A stretch of 25,732 bases of DNA from an uncultured Candidatus Pelagibacter sp. (GCA_913043015.1 CAJWKX010000002.1:1-25732), one strand, 5' to 3'; positions 1 through 10,396 are shown, counted from the first letter of the stretch. Numbers and translations are program-made. The notes: generated by a model from the sequence alone, not told the origin.

Positions 1-8
1 TGGAACGA

Positions 9-1676
<1,668 letters not shown>

Positions 1677-1685
1677 TTATTTAAA

Positions 1686-1979
1686 TTATTTACTTGTTGA
1701 AATACCCATAATGTCAGACTCTTTCATTATGCTGTACTCTTTGCCATCAATTTTGACTTCAGTTCCTGACCATTTGCCAAATAGAACTTTGTCTCCAACT
1801 TTAACATCCATTGGAATTATTTTTCCATCCTCAGTTTTTGCTCCACCACCAACAGCAACTACTTTACCTTCTTGTGGTTTTTCTTGAGCTGTATCTGGGA
1901 TGATTATGCCTCCAGCAGTTTTTTCGCTGCTGTCTAGGACTTCAATTAAGACTCGATCGTGTAACGGTTTAAATTTCAT
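1686..1979 (-). CDS. groES: 10 kDa co-chaperonin GroES
   Basis: GroES is the heptameric lid of the GroEL chamber. The 97-residue product is full length. It starts [13 protein letters not shown], the classic GroES opening, and carries the mobile loop at about residues 17-32 with the hydrophobic GGIII segment that docks on GroEL. The roof-loop region follows around residues 45-58. The ATG at 1979 has an AGGAG Shine-Dalgarno (complement within 1985-1990). It is the first gene of the groES-groEL operon, and a sigma-32-type promoter lies immediately upstream. No CIRCE inverted repeat is present. Confidence 0.98.
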   Translation of the reverse strand: MKFKPLHDRVLIEVLDSSEKTAGGIIIPDTAQEKPQEGKVVAVGGGAKTEDGKIIPMDVKVGDKVLFGKWSGTEVKIDGKEYSIMKESDIMGISTSK

Positions 1980-2005
1980 ATAAAACTCCTATAAATATTG
2001 GTTTC

Positions 2006-2034
2006 ATATAGAGATTGACCAAAACTATTTCAAG
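2006..2034 (-). promoter_or_regulatory. Putative sigma-32 (RpoH) heat-shock promoter of groES-groEL
   Basis: On the minus strand CTTGAA (complement of 2029-2034) is followed after exactly 17 bases by CTATAT (complement of 2006-2011), which reads CTCTATAT when extended by two bases. This matches the alphaproteobacterial RpoH pattern of a CTTGAA-type -35 and a CYTATnT/CCATnT-type -10 with 17-18 bp spacing. Transcription would start about 20 bases before the groES ATG, leaving a short leader that contains the Shine-Dalgarno. The boxes are seen in the sequence; the sigma factor assignment is inference from known consensus. Confidence 0.6.
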
Positions 2035-2043
2035 TCATCTAAC
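2015..2043 (+). promoter_or_regulatory. Weak candidate sigma-70 promoter for the HAD-ribF-ileS run
   Basis: TTGACC at 2015-2020 (5 of 6 to TTGACA) is followed after 17 bases by TCTAAC at 2038-2043 (4 of 6 to TATAAT). It would drive the plus-strand run that begins near 2104. It is interleaved with the opposing groES promoter, so the two could interfere. In a 70% A+T intergenic region such partial matches arise easily, so confidence is low. Confidence 0.25.
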
Positions 2044-2103
2044 GAAATATATGATGTCAAAAAAATCAAAGAATTTGACCTATTTTTGAGTTATATCTGC
2101 GAA

Positions 2104-2922
2104 ATGACCAAAAACTTAGATAAAGAAGGTTTAAAATCTGTTGCCGATTATTATGACTTATTCTTCATAGATCTATGGGGCGTAATTCACAATGGTATCG
2201 AAATCTATAAAAGTTCAATTGAAGTTTTAAATGAATTAACAAAGTTAAATAAAGAATACATTTTACTCACAAATGCACCCAGACCTAATGTGAATGTAAG
2301 AAGTTTCATAGAAAAAATGGGTATGGATAAAGAAGTTTCTTCCAAAGTGTATACATCTGGGGAAGCAGCACTAGATTATCTTATTACAAATTTTAAAGAG
2401 AAAAAATTTTTTCATATTGGGCCACCCAGAGACTTTGGATTGTTCAAAACATTTGAGGATAACAAGATAAAAGATATCAATGAAGCAGAATATTTGTTAT
2501 GCACTGGCCTGTTTGATAATCAAAACAAAGAACTTTCTTTTTATAATAAATTATTAGTTGCACATATTAAGAAAATTATGGTTTGTACAAACCCGGACTT
2601 AATTGTTGATAGAGGGAAAATCAGAGAATATTGTGCGGGATCAGTTGCAAAGGTGTTTGAAGAACTCGGTGGCAAAGTTGAGTATTTTGGCAAACCTTAT
2701 CCCAAAGTATATAATCAGGCCACAAAGATAAACAATAGAAAAGTTTTATGTATAGGCGACAATTTGAATACAGACATTAGGGGAGCAAATTTTCAAAATT
2801 ATAATTCTTTATTGATCTCAAATGGAATACATAGGGAAGAAATTAAACAAAATAATATAACCAACTTATTTGACAGATATGACGTAAAAGTAAATTTTTT
2901 GCAATCGAAACTAAAATGGTAA
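2104..2922 (+). CDS. HAD-superfamily class IIA hydrolase (TIGR01459 type)
   Basis: A phosphatase-fold protein of the class IIA HAD group found widely in alphaproteobacteria; the physiological substrate is unknown. From the ATG at 2104 (272 residues), motif I is IDLWGVIHNG with nucleophile Asp23. The second motif-I Asp is replaced by Trp, which is typical of this subfamily. Motif II is LLTNAPRP, the motif III Lys is in FGKPYPKVY, and motif IV is CIGDNLNTDIRGA. A TTG codon at 2086 would add six residues, but neither start has a Shine-Dalgarno; the ATG is chosen because homologues have a short lead before the DxWG motif. The stop overlaps the ribF start by 7 bases, so translation is probably coupled. 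Confidence 0.88.
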   Translation: MTKNLDKEGLKSVADYYDLFFIDLWGVIHNGIEIYKSSIEVLNELTKLNKEYILLTNAPRPNVNVRSFIEKMGMDKEVSSKVYTSGEAALDYLITNFKEKKFFHIGPPRDFGLFKTFEDNKIKDINEAEYLLCTGLFDNQNKELSFYNKLLVAHIKKIMVCTNPDLIVDRGKIREYCAGSVAKVFEELGGKVEYFGKPYPKVYNQATKINNRKVLCIGDNLNTDIRGANFQNYNSLLISNGIHREEIKQNNITNLFDRYDVKVNFLQSKLKW

Positions 2923-3848
2923 AAAAAATAAAACTATATAATAATTTTAAAATTTCAAAAATACATCAAAGATCAATTTTATTGATAGGTAATTTTGATG
3001 GGCTTCATTTGGGTCATCAAAAATTATTTAAACTTGCCAAACAATATAAGAAAAAAAAAAAGATAAAGCTTGGAATAGTTACTTTTGATCCAATTCCTAA
3101 AATGTTTTTTAATAAAAATTTAAAAAATTATAGAATTTCAAATTTGAATCAAAAGATAAGATATTTTAAAAGTTATGATGTAGATTTTATAATTGTAAAA
3201 AAATTTGACAAACAATTTTCAAAAATAAAATGCTTCAATTTTATTGAACAAATTTTGTATAAAAAATTAAATGCTAAATATATTTTTGTGAGTAATAATT
3301 TTAGATTTGGAAATAAAAGAGAAGGAAATGTTAAATTATTAAAAAGTTTAGAAAAAAAATATCAATATAAAGTAATCAAACCAGAACCGTTAAAGAAAAA
3401 AAATAAAATAATTTCATCGACATTAATTAGAAAACTTCTTTCAAATGGAAATCTTAATAAAGCAAATAAATATTTAAATAGAAAATGGTCAATTGAAGGC
3501 GTAGTTCAAAAAGGAAGAATGATGGGAAAAAAAATTGGTTTTCCCACATGTAATATTGAATTACAAAAATATGTTATTGCAAAAACGGGCGTTTATGGAG
3601 TGAGAGTATATCTAGAAAATAGAAAAACTTTTCTAAGAGGCATAGCTAATCTGGGCTACAGGCCAACATTTAGTCAAAGAAAAATTCTATTGGAGATAAA
3701 TATATTTAATTTTTCTGGAAATCTTTATAATAAGAAATTAAGAGTAGACTTCGTAAAATTTATTAGAAAAGAAAAAAAATTTAAAGGAATTGATCAACTC
3801 AGAAGCCAGATCAAGCTTGATTTAAAAGTGGCAAAACAAAAAAATTAA
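2916..3848 (+). CDS. ribF: Bifunctional riboflavin kinase / FAD synthetase RibF
   Basis: RibF converts riboflavin to FMN and then FAD in the cytoplasm. The N-terminal adenylyltransferase domain (about residues 20-175) has GNFDGLHLGH at 25-34, the HxGH nucleotide-binding motif, and SSTLIRKLL at 167-175. The C-terminal riboflavin kinase domain (about 185-305) has KIGFPTCNI at 206-214, the GVYGV segment, and the catalytic Glu in LLEINIF (Glu260). The 310-residue length is normal. The gene is extremely A-rich and Lys/Asn-heavy, with an 11-base A run at 3051-3061 encoding a lysine cluster. It overlaps the HAD gene upstream and is followed by ileS after 6 bases. The HAD-ribF-ileS-lspA order supports the call. 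Confidence 0.96.
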   Translation: MVKKIKLYNNFKISKIHQRSILLIGNFDGLHLGHQKLFKLAKQYKKKKKIKLGIVTFDPIPKMFFNKNLKNYRISNLNQKIRYFKSYDVDFIIVKKFDKQFSKIKCFNFIEQILYKKLNAKYIFVSNNFRFGNKREGNVKLLKSLEKKYQYKVIKPEPLKKKNKIISSTLIRKLLSNGNLNKANKYLNRKWSIEGVVQKGRMMGKKIGFPTCNIELQKYVIAKTGVYGVRVYLENRKTFLRGIANLGYRPTFSQRKILLEINIFNFSGNLYNKKLRVDFVKFIRKEKKFKGIDQLRSQIKLDLKVAKQKN

Positions 3849-3854
3849 TTATTA

Positions 3855-6584
3855 ATGAGCAAAGAAAATATTAACCTTCCAAAAACTGTCTTTTCTATGA
3901 AAGCCAATCTTCCTGCTAATGAGCCGAGCATGATTGAATATTGGGATAAGATAAATCTTTATCAAAAATTAAGAAATTCTAGCAAAGGCAAGGAGAAGTT
4001 TATCCTGCATGACGGCCCTCCTTATGCAAATGGAAATATTCATATGGGTACCGCTTTAAATAAAATTTTAAAAGATATAATTACCAAATTTCACCAAATG
4101 GATGATAAAGATTCTGTTTACGTTCCTGGTTGGGATTGTCATGGATTGCCAATCGAATGGAAAATTGAAGAGCAATATAAAAAAAATAAAAAAGATAAAA
4201 ATGAAGTTCCAATAGTTGAATTTCGACAGGAATGTAGAGATTTTGCTAACAAGTGGATAGAAATTCATAAAAATCAATTCAAAAGATTGGGTGTAATTGG
4301 AGATTGGGAAAATTATTACTCAACAATGAGCTTTGATGCTGAAGCTCAAATTGTTAGAGAGCTTGCAAAATTTTTAAAAGAAGGAAGTTTATATAGAGGA
4401 TATAAGCCAGTTTTATGGTCAACTGTGGAAAAAACTGCATTAGCAGATGCTGAAGTAGAGTATTTGGATCATACTTCAGATACAATTTATGCATCTTTTC
4501 CAATAAAAAAATCTAAATTAGCTGATTTAAACAATTGCGAAATTATTATTTGGACGACTACTCCTTGGACAATTCCTGCAAACAAAGCTTTAGCTTATAA
4601 TAATAGTCTAAATTATTTAATTGTAGAGATTGATGATGAAGGAGACTTTAAAGGAAGAAAAATAGTTGTTGTAAAAAATTTATTAGAATCTGTAATTAAA
4701 GAATGTAAAATAAAAAACCATAAAATTTTAAAAGAAATTTCTGGTAAAGAATTTTCAGGAACTATTTGTAATCATCCTTTTTTTAAAATTGGATATGATT
4801 ACGAAATTCCAATGTTTGAAGCTAAATTTGTTACAACAGAGCAGGGCAGTGGCATAGTTCATTGTGCACCAAGTCATGGTCCAGATGATTTTAATTTATG
4901 TCTTAAACATGGAATCAAAGCACTAGAAACAGTTGATGATGATGGAAAATATACAAAAAATATTCCAAAATTCGAAGGAATTCATATTTTTAAAGCTAAT
5001 TCAATTATTATTGAAAATTTAAGAGAGCAGAAAAATTTACTAGCAAATGGAAAGCTAAACCATTCATATCCACATTCTTGGAGATCCAAAGCGCCACTAG
5101 TGCATCGAGCAACTGCACAGTGGTTTATTTCTATGGAAAGTCATGATTTAAGAAAAAAATCACTTAAAGCGATAGACGAAACCATGTTTTACCCTAGCAA
5201 AGCAAAAGAAAGAATTAAATCAATGATCGAAACAAGGCCTGATTGGTGTGTTTCAAGACAAAGAGTCTGGGGAGTTCCTTTACCAATTTTTATGAAAAAA
5301 AAATCTGGAGAAGTATTAATCGATGATGATGTTTTTGAAAATATAACCAAAATTTTTGAAAAAGAGGGATCAGACTGTTGGTTTTCAGATAATCCCCAGA
5401 AGTTTTTAGGGAAAAAATATAATACAGAAGATTATAAAAAATCAAGCGATATAGTAGAGGTATGGTTTGATAGTGGCTCAACGCACTCATATGTGCTAGA
5501 AAAAAGAGAAGATTTAAAATGGCCAGCATCAATGTATTTGGAGGGATCTGATCAGCACAGAGGATGGTTTCATTCATCTTTACTGGTGTCGTGTGGAACA
5601 AGAGGAAAAGCACCATTTGAATCGATCTTATCTCATGGATTTGTGGTTGATGGAAAAGGCCAAAAAATGTCAAAATCTTTAGGAAATATAATTTCTCCAG
5701 AAGATATTTTAAAAAAATATGGTGCAGATATTTTAAGAATATGGGTTGCCTCATCAGACTACGCTGAAGATTTAAGAATTGATTATTTAATTTTAGAACA
5801 ACATGCAGAAGCTTATAGAAAAATAAGAAATACTTTTAGATATTTATTAGGAAATCTAAATGATAATTTCTCAGAAATAAATTTTAATAAAGTTAACTTA
5901 AATGATCTTCCAGAACTTGAGCAATATATGTTGTACAAGATATATTTATTAAATGAAAATTTTCAAAAATATTTTAAGTCTTACAGTTTTCATAACTTAT
6001 ATAAAGAATTATTAAATTTTTGCACAGTTGATCTTTCTGCTTTTTATTTTGATATTAGAAAAGATACTCTTTATTGCGATGCAATGAATTCTAAAAAAAG
6101 AAAAAACTGTACTTTAGTATTAAATATAATTCTTGAATGTTTGATTAAATGGTTTGCACCAATATTATCTTTTACTACCGAGGAAATTTTTTCATTGATC
6201 TGCAAAAATGAAAAAAGCATTCATTTGAAGAAATTTGTTAAAATTCCTAGAAAATGGAATAATCAAAAATTAATAGAGAAATGGATTACTTTGAAGAAAA
6301 TTAGAGATTACTGCAATATTAGCATTGAAGAAAAGAGAACAGAAAAAATGATTGGATCAAGTTTAGAGGCAAGAATTAAAATAAAACTTAAAAATAAATT
6401 TTTTGAAGTTGCAAAAGATATTGACTTTGCGGAACTCTGCATAACTTCAGAAGCAGAATTAGTTAAAGATGAAAAAATCACAGAGGATATTGAGGTAGAA
6501 ACATTTAAAGCTGAAGGAAACAAATGCAACATATGTTGGAAGATTAAACAAAAAAAGTGCGAAAGATCTAATTGTACAATTTAA
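3855..6584 (+). CDS. ileS: Isoleucyl-tRNA synthetase
   Basis: A class I aminoacyl-tRNA synthetase that charges tRNA-Ile. The 909-residue product is close to the bacterial norm. The HIGH-region is in DGPPYANGNIHMGTALNK; the fourth position at residue 66 is Thr rather than His. The KMSKS loop is exact at 604-608. The editing (CP1) domain has IIIWTTTPWTIPANKA and GIVHCAPSHGPDDF. The adenylation-side motif ETRPDWCVSRQRVWG is present. The C-terminal zinc ribbon is compressed, with Cys at 891, 894, 902 and 907 in the last 20 residues. The ATG at 3855 has no visible Shine-Dalgarno; it follows ribF by 6 bases and precedes lspA by 3, so it reads as one transcript. Confidence 0.98.
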   Translation: MSKENINLPKTVFSMKANLPANEPSMIEYWDKINLYQKLRNSSKGKEKFILHDGPPYANGNIHMGTALNKILKDIITKFHQMDDKDSVYVPGWDCHGLPIEWKIEEQYKKNKKDKNEVPIVEFRQECRDFANKWIEIHKNQFKRLGVIGDWENYYSTMSFDAEAQIVRELAKFLKEGSLYRGYKPVLWSTVEKTALADAEVEYLDHTSDTIYASFPIKKSKLADLNNCEIIIWTTTPWTIPANKALAYNNSLNYLIVEIDDEGDFKGRKIVVVKNLLESVIKECKIKNHKILKEISGKEFSGTICNHPFFKIGYDYEIPMFEAKFVTTEQGSGIVHCAPSHGPDDFNLCLKHGIKALETVDDDGKYTKNIPKFEGIHIFKANSIIIENLREQKNLLANGKLNHSYPHSWRSKAPLVHRATAQWFISMESHDLRKKSLKAIDETMFYPSKAKERIKSMIETRPDWCVSRQRVWGVPLPIFMKKKSGEVLIDDDVFENITKIFEKEGSDCWFSDNPQKFLGKKYNTEDYKKSSDIVEVWFDSGSTHSYVLEKREDLKWPASMYLEGSDQHRGWFHSSLLVSCGTRGKAPFESILSHGFVVDGKGQKMSKSLGNIISPEDILKKYGADILRIWVASSDYAEDLRIDYLILEQHAEAYRKIRNTFRYLLGNLNDNFSEINFNKVNLNDLPELEQYMLYKIYLLNENFQKYFKSYSFHNLYKELLNFCTVDLSAFYFDIRKDTLYCDAMNSKKRKNCTLVLNIILECLIKWFAPILSFTTEEIFSLICKNEKSIHLKKFVKIPRKWNNQKLIEKWITLKKIRDYCNISIEEKRTEKMIGSSLEARIKIKLKNKFFEVAKDIDFAELCITSEAELVKDEKITEDIEVETFKAEGNKCNICWKIKQKKCERSNCTI

Positions 6585-6587
6585 TCA

Positions 6588-7073
6588 ATGATAAGTTTAA
6601 ATATAAAAAAAATTTTTATTTATTTGGGAATAGTATTAGTAATTTTTTTTTTAGATAGAATTTCAAAAATTTACATTTTAAATATTGCTGAAAGCAGAGG
6701 AATAGTTGAAATAAATGTAAATTTCTTTTTGAATTTTATTTTAGTTTGGAATACTGGAATTGGTTTTGGTCTTTTGTCGTTTGAGCACTCAACAATCTAT
6801 AATTTTATAACTGTCTTAATAATTATAATTAATTTATTGATTATTTATTTGATCTTTAAATCATATGATTTAAGAGCATACTTTTTTATATTAATTTTGG
6901 GTGGTTCCTTAGGAAATCTGTTTGATAGAGTATATTATTCAGCAGTACCAGATTTTATTGATTTAAACTACAAAGGATATCATTGGTTTATATTTAATGT
7001 TGCGGATATATTTATAACATTAGGAATTATTTGTCTTATTTTTGTTGAATTATTGAATTATAAAAAAGACTAA
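6588..7073 (+). CDS. lspA: Lipoprotein signal peptidase (signal peptidase II)
   Basis: An inner-membrane aspartyl protease that cleaves prolipoprotein signal peptides after lipidation. The 161 residues hold four hydrophobic segments (about 8-25, 66-90, 96-111 and 136-156). Conserved motifs are WNTGIGFG (54-61), GGSLGNLFDRV (105-115), PDFID with catalytic Asp122, and FNVADIFI with catalytic Asp140. The ileS-lspA pairing is conserved across proteobacteria. The stop overlaps the start of the following lipoprotein gene by one base (TAATG), which places a substrate gene directly after its processing enzyme. Confidence 0.97.
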   Translation: MISLNIKKIFIYLGIVLVIFFLDRISKIYILNIAESRGIVEINVNFFLNFILVWNTGIGFGLLSFEHSTIYNFITVLIIIINLLIIYLIFKSYDLRAYFFILILGGSLGNLFDRVYYSAVPDFIDLNYKGYHWFIFNVADIFITLGIICLIFVELLNYKKD

Positions 7074-7396
7074 TGAAAATTAATAAAATTATAACAATTA
7101 TTTTATCAGCTGCTTTTCTATTTTCTTGTCAAGGAGCCAAAGATGCTTTGCAAGGTAAAAAAAGATCTGAATCTAGTGATGAGTTTTTAGTTGAAAAAAA
7201 AAATCCTTTGACAACACCTCCAGATTATAATGAATTGCCCGTACCTCTTGGTCAAGAGAAAAATTCTAATGAAGAAAGTGACTCTGATATTAAAAAAATA
7301 CTAGAAATAGATAATAACGAAGAAACAAATACTCAAAACGATTCCAATAGTAACACATCCCTAAAAAAAACAATATTAGAGAAAATAACTGATTAG
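7073..7396 (+). CDS. Short DUF3035 / BamF-like lipoprotein
   Basis: A small secreted lipoprotein. The signal peptide is hydrophobic through residues 6-17 and ends in a lipobox-like LFSC, with lipidated Cys19. The next residue is Gln, not Asp, so outer-membrane sorting is likely. Residues 36-58 (DEFLVEKKNPLTTPPDYNELPVP) match the pattern I know from DUF3035, an alphaproteobacterial lipoprotein that follows lspA and has been described as BamF, a BAM-complex subunit. The rest is acidic, Asn/Ser/Glu-rich and probably disordered. At 107 residues it is shorter than the members I recall. The location directly after lspA supports the family call; a role in outer-membrane protein assembly is inferred from the family. 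Confidence 0.75.
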   Translation: MKINKIITIILSAAFLFSCQGAKDALQGKKRSESSDEFLVEKKNPLTTPPDYNELPVPLGQEKNSNEESDSDIKKILEIDNNEETNTQNDSNSNTSLKKTILEKITD

Positions 7397-7398
7397 TA

Positions 7399-8571
7399 AT
7401 GTTAACCTCTAGTATAAAATTTATTAATTTTGAAAAAAAATTTAATAAAAGAGATAAAAATATTATAAAAAAATTTAAAAATGAAAATTTAATTAAAAAA
7501 TATAATCTGCTTTCAAGCTTAACTTTAAGTTATAAATATAGTTTTACTAAAGAGAAATTAAAAAAATTTAAAAAACATTCACTTTTTAGATTGATTGGTA
7601 TGGGGGGGTCAACTTTAGGAGCTGAGGCTATTTATCAATTTTTACAACATAAAACAAAAAAAAAATTTATTTTTATAAATAATTTAAAATCCAATTTGTC
7701 AAAATATGAAAAATCCAATGAAGCCGTTAACCTTATTATCTCTAAGTCTGGAAATACACTCGAGACAATTTCAAATACAAATATTTTAATAAATCAAAAT
7801 CAAAAAAATAATAATATTTTTATTACAGAAAAAAAAAATAATTACTTATTAAATCTTGCGCATAAGATCAAAGCTGAAGTTTTTGAACACAAAAATTATA
7901 TAGGAGGAAGATATTCGGTTTTATCTGAAGTGGGTATGTTACCTGCTGAACTTATGGGATTTGATGAAAGAAAATTTAAAAGGTTAAACTTATTAATCAA
8001 TAATAATAATTTTTTAAAAAAATTAATTAGCAATGTTGATTCTACTCTAAGATTTATTAAGCAAGGAAAGTTTAATTCAATAATTTTAAATTATGATGAA
8101 AAGTCTGAAAATTTATTTAAATGGTATCAACAGCTTATTGCTGAAAGTCTTGGTAAAAAATCTAAAGGAATTCTACCAATAATATCAACAATGCCCAAAG
8201 ATAATCATAGTTTGTTGCAACTTTATTTAGATGGTCCTAAAAAAAATTTTTTTACTTTTTTTAGTGTATTAGAAAAAAAATCAGAAAAAATAAATAAGAA
8301 AAATATTTTAAATACACATGCATATTTAAAAAATAAATCTTTTTTTCAGATATTAAATTCACAAAAAAAAGCAACAGAAAAAATATTTAAAAAAAGAAAA
8401 CTGCCATTTAGAAGCTTTGAGTTGCTTAGAAGAAATGAAGAAACATTGGGAGAATTATTTTGTTTTTTTATTTTAGAAACAATTTTATTAGGCAGAGCTT
8501 TGAAAGTTAATCCTTTTGATCAACCATCTGTAGAACTTATAAAAAAAGAAACAAAAAAGATTTTAATTTAA
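7399..8571 (+). CDS. pgi: Glucose-6-phosphate isomerase, short form
   Basis: Interconverts glucose-6-phosphate and fructose-6-phosphate. The two SIS sugar-phosphate motifs are visible: GMGGSTLGAE (67-76) and IISKSGNTLET (113-123). GGRYSVLS (169-176), the AESLG segment with Glu249, and KDNHS with His270 follow. The C-terminal family signature region NPFDQPSVELIKKE is present, where the active-site Lys lies. At 390 residues it is much shorter than enterobacterial Pgi (about 550) and below the roughly 450 of Firmicutes, and the N-terminal part is trimmed. It starts 2 bases after the lipoprotein stop and ends in a shared TTAA with rsmD on the other strand. Confidence 0.93.
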   Translation: MLTSSIKFINFEKKFNKRDKNIIKKFKNENLIKKYNLLSSLTLSYKYSFTKEKLKKFKKHSLFRLIGMGGSTLGAEAIYQFLQHKTKKKFIFINNLKSNLSKYEKSNEAVNLIISKSGNTLETISNTNILINQNQKNNNIFITEKKNNYLLNLAHKIKAEVFEHKNYIGGRYSVLSEVGMLPAELMGFDERKFKRLNLLINNNNFLKKLISNVDSTLRFIKQGKFNSIILNYDEKSENLFKWYQQLIAESLGKKSKGILPIISTMPKDNHSLLQLYLDGPKKNFFTFFSVLEKKSEKINKKNILNTHAYLKNKSFFQILNSQKKATEKIFKKRKLPFRSFELLRRNEETLGELFCFFILETILLGRALKVNPFDQPSVELIKKETKKILI

Positions 8572-9134
8572 ATAAATTTACCAAAAATTACCTTCGATAT
8601 TCCATAATTTTCTACTCTCAAGGTTTTAAATTTATTGTCAAAATTGTCATTTGACTTTTTATGTCTATGTAAAACTATAATTCCTTTTTCAATTAGAATG
8701 TTCATTTCATTAATCTCATTTAAAAGTAAGTTTATATTTTTTTCTTTATAAGGAGGATCTAAAAAAATTAAATTAAATTTATTTTCTCTGATTTTTTTAA
8801 TTTTTTTTAAATCAAATACATTTTCAGAAAATAGCTTTACTTTCTTTTCACAATTAAGTTTTTTGATATTTTTAGTCAAAATTTTTATTGATGGTTCACG
8901 CTGTTCAATAAAATAAACCTTTGAAGCTCTTCTAGATATACATTCTAATCCAAAAGATCCTGTTCCTGAAAATAAGTCTAGAACATTGGATTTTTTTATA
9001 GAAATTCCCACATTTTTTGAATGCTCAAGAATGTTAAAAATAGACTCTTTAGTTAAATTTTTTAAAGGTCTTGTTTCTTTATCCAGAGGTTCAAATATTT
9101 TTCTACCTTTATAATCACCAGCAATAATTCTCAT
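8568..9134 (-). CDS. rsmD: 16S rRNA (guanine966-N2)-methyltransferase RsmD
   Basis: Methylates G966 of 16S rRNA during 30S assembly. The 188-residue product opens with MRIIAGDYKGRKI and has RPLKNLTKESIFNIL, both characteristic of RsmD. The SAM-binding motif DLFSGTGSFG is at 53-62 and the N6/N2-methylase motif DPPY at 126-129. The start overlaps the stop of purD by 4 bases (ATGA), so it is the second gene of a purD-rsmD pair. The 3' end converges on pgi with a 4-base overlap. Confidence 0.95.
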   Translation of the reverse strand: MRIIAGDYKGRKIFEPLDKETRPLKNLTKESIFNILEHSKNVGISIKKSNVLDLFSGTGSFGLECISRRASKVYFIEQREPSIKILTKNIKKLNCEKKVKLFSENVFDLKKIKKIRENKFNLIFLDPPYKEKNINLLLNEINEMNILIEKGIIVLHRHKKSNDNFDNKFKTLRVENYGISKVIFGKFI

Positions 9135-10396
9135 TTATCTATGACTTTAAATCCAATATCTTTTCTGAAAAAACTATTAGACCAATTTAAATTATTAATT
9201 AATTTTAAAACTTTATCTCTTGATTCTTTATAATTTGAAGAAATAGACACAAAATTTAATACTCTTCCTCCATTGGAAAAAATCTCACCATTATTTTTTT
9301 TTGTTCCTGCATGAAAAATAAAATCATTTTTATCTAAATTTAGTTTTTTTAGATTATCTATTTTGATGTTATTTTGAAATTTTTCTGGATATCCTTTAGA
9401 ACATACTACAACGCACAAGCTTTTTTGATTTTTCCACTCAATTTTTAATTTATCTAATCTTTCATCACAACACGAATTAAGAATTTCAAGAAAATCTGTT
9501 TTTAATAATGGTAATATAGTTTGACATTCTGGATCACCCATTCTTACATTGTATTCAATAAGATAAGGTTCATTATCTTTAATCATTAAACCTGCATATA
9601 AAAAGCCTTTATAATTTTCTCCTAAGTCTTCAATTGCTTTTAAAGTAGGTCTAATAATTTTATCAATTATTTTTTTTTCTAAATCATAATTAATTAATCC
9701 TGAGGGCGAATAAGCACCCATGCCACCTGTATTCTTTCCTTTATCTCCTTCGTACACTCTTTTGTGATCCTGGGCTGTTTGAAAATTTTGAAAATTTTTT
9801 CCATCACATATTACGAAAAAACTCATTTCATCTCCTTTTAAAAATTCCTCAATTAAAACATTTTTTGCTTCACCAAATTTTCCATCAAATATTTCTTTTA
9901 CAGCTTCATTTGCAGCATTTGAATTTTCACATATGTAAACTCCTTTACCTGATGCTAATCCATCAGCCTTAACTACAATTGGAAAATTGCTAGATTTTAA
10001 AAATTTGAATGTGTCTTCAATATTTTCAAAAATACCAAAATTTGCTGTAGGAATATTATATTTTTTACAAATTTTTTTTGTAAAAATTTTTGAACCTTCA
10101 AGTTTAGAAGGTATTTTTTTTGGACCAAAAACTTTAATTTTTTCTTTTTCTAAAAAATCTACTATTCCATTAACCAAAGGTTTTTCTGGGCCAACTACAA
10201 CTAAATCAACTTTTGATTTTATTAAAAAATTCTTTATTTCATCAAAATTATCGACATCGATTTCAATATTTTCAGCTATTTCATTTGTTCCGGCATTGCC
10301 TGGTATACAATAAATTTTACTTACTTGAGGGGACTCAGATATTTTTTTACTGATTGCATGTTCTCTCCCACCGCTTCCTATAATACTTATAATCAT
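9131..10396 (-). CDS. purD: Phosphoribosylamine-glycine ligase (GAR synthetase)
   Basis: Catalyses the second step of purine synthesis, ATP-dependent joining of glycine to phosphoribosylamine. The 421 residues show the N-terminal GSGGREHA (7-14), VGPEKPLVNGIVDF, the ATP-grasp core with KADGLASGKGVY, NTGGMGAYSPSG, and the signature RMGDPECQTILPLL. Full length for the family. The ATG at 10396 is supported by a Shine-Dalgarno (AGAAGGAT, complement of 10405-10412) 8 bases upstream. It is transcribed with rsmD and diverges from the DUF2093 gene across a 21-base gap that holds both start regions. Confidence 0.98.
   Translation of the reverse strand: MIISIIGSGGREHAISKKISESPQVSKIYCIPGNAGTNEIAENIEIDVDNFDEIKNFLIKSKVDLVVVGPEKPLVNGIVDFLEKEKIKVFGPKKIPSKLEGSKIFTKKICKKYNIPTANFGIFENIEDTFKFLKSSNFPIVVKADGLASGKGVYICENSNAANEAVKEIFDGKFGEAKNVLIEEFLKGDEMSFFVICDGKNFQNFQTAQDHKRVYEGDKGKNTGGMGAYSPSGLINYDLEKKIIDKIIRPTLKAIEDLGENYKGFLYAGLMIKDNEPYLIEYNVRMGDPECQTILPLLKTDFLEILNSCCDERLDKLKIEWKNQKSLCVVVCSKGYPEKFQNNIKIDNLKKLNLDKNDFIFHAGTKKNNGEIFSNGGRVLNFVSISSNYKESRDKVLKLINNLNWSNSFFRKDIGFKVIDK

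Noticed and set aside
2035-2066. Perfect TTGACA on the minus strand (complement of 2055-2060) as a housekeeping -35 for groES
   Set aside because: No acceptable -10 at 16-18 bp spacing; the sigma-32 pair further downstream is far better.
1980-2085. CIRCE (HrcA) operator for groESL
   Set aside because: Looked for TTAGCACTC/GAGTGCTAA halves in the gap; none present even loosely.
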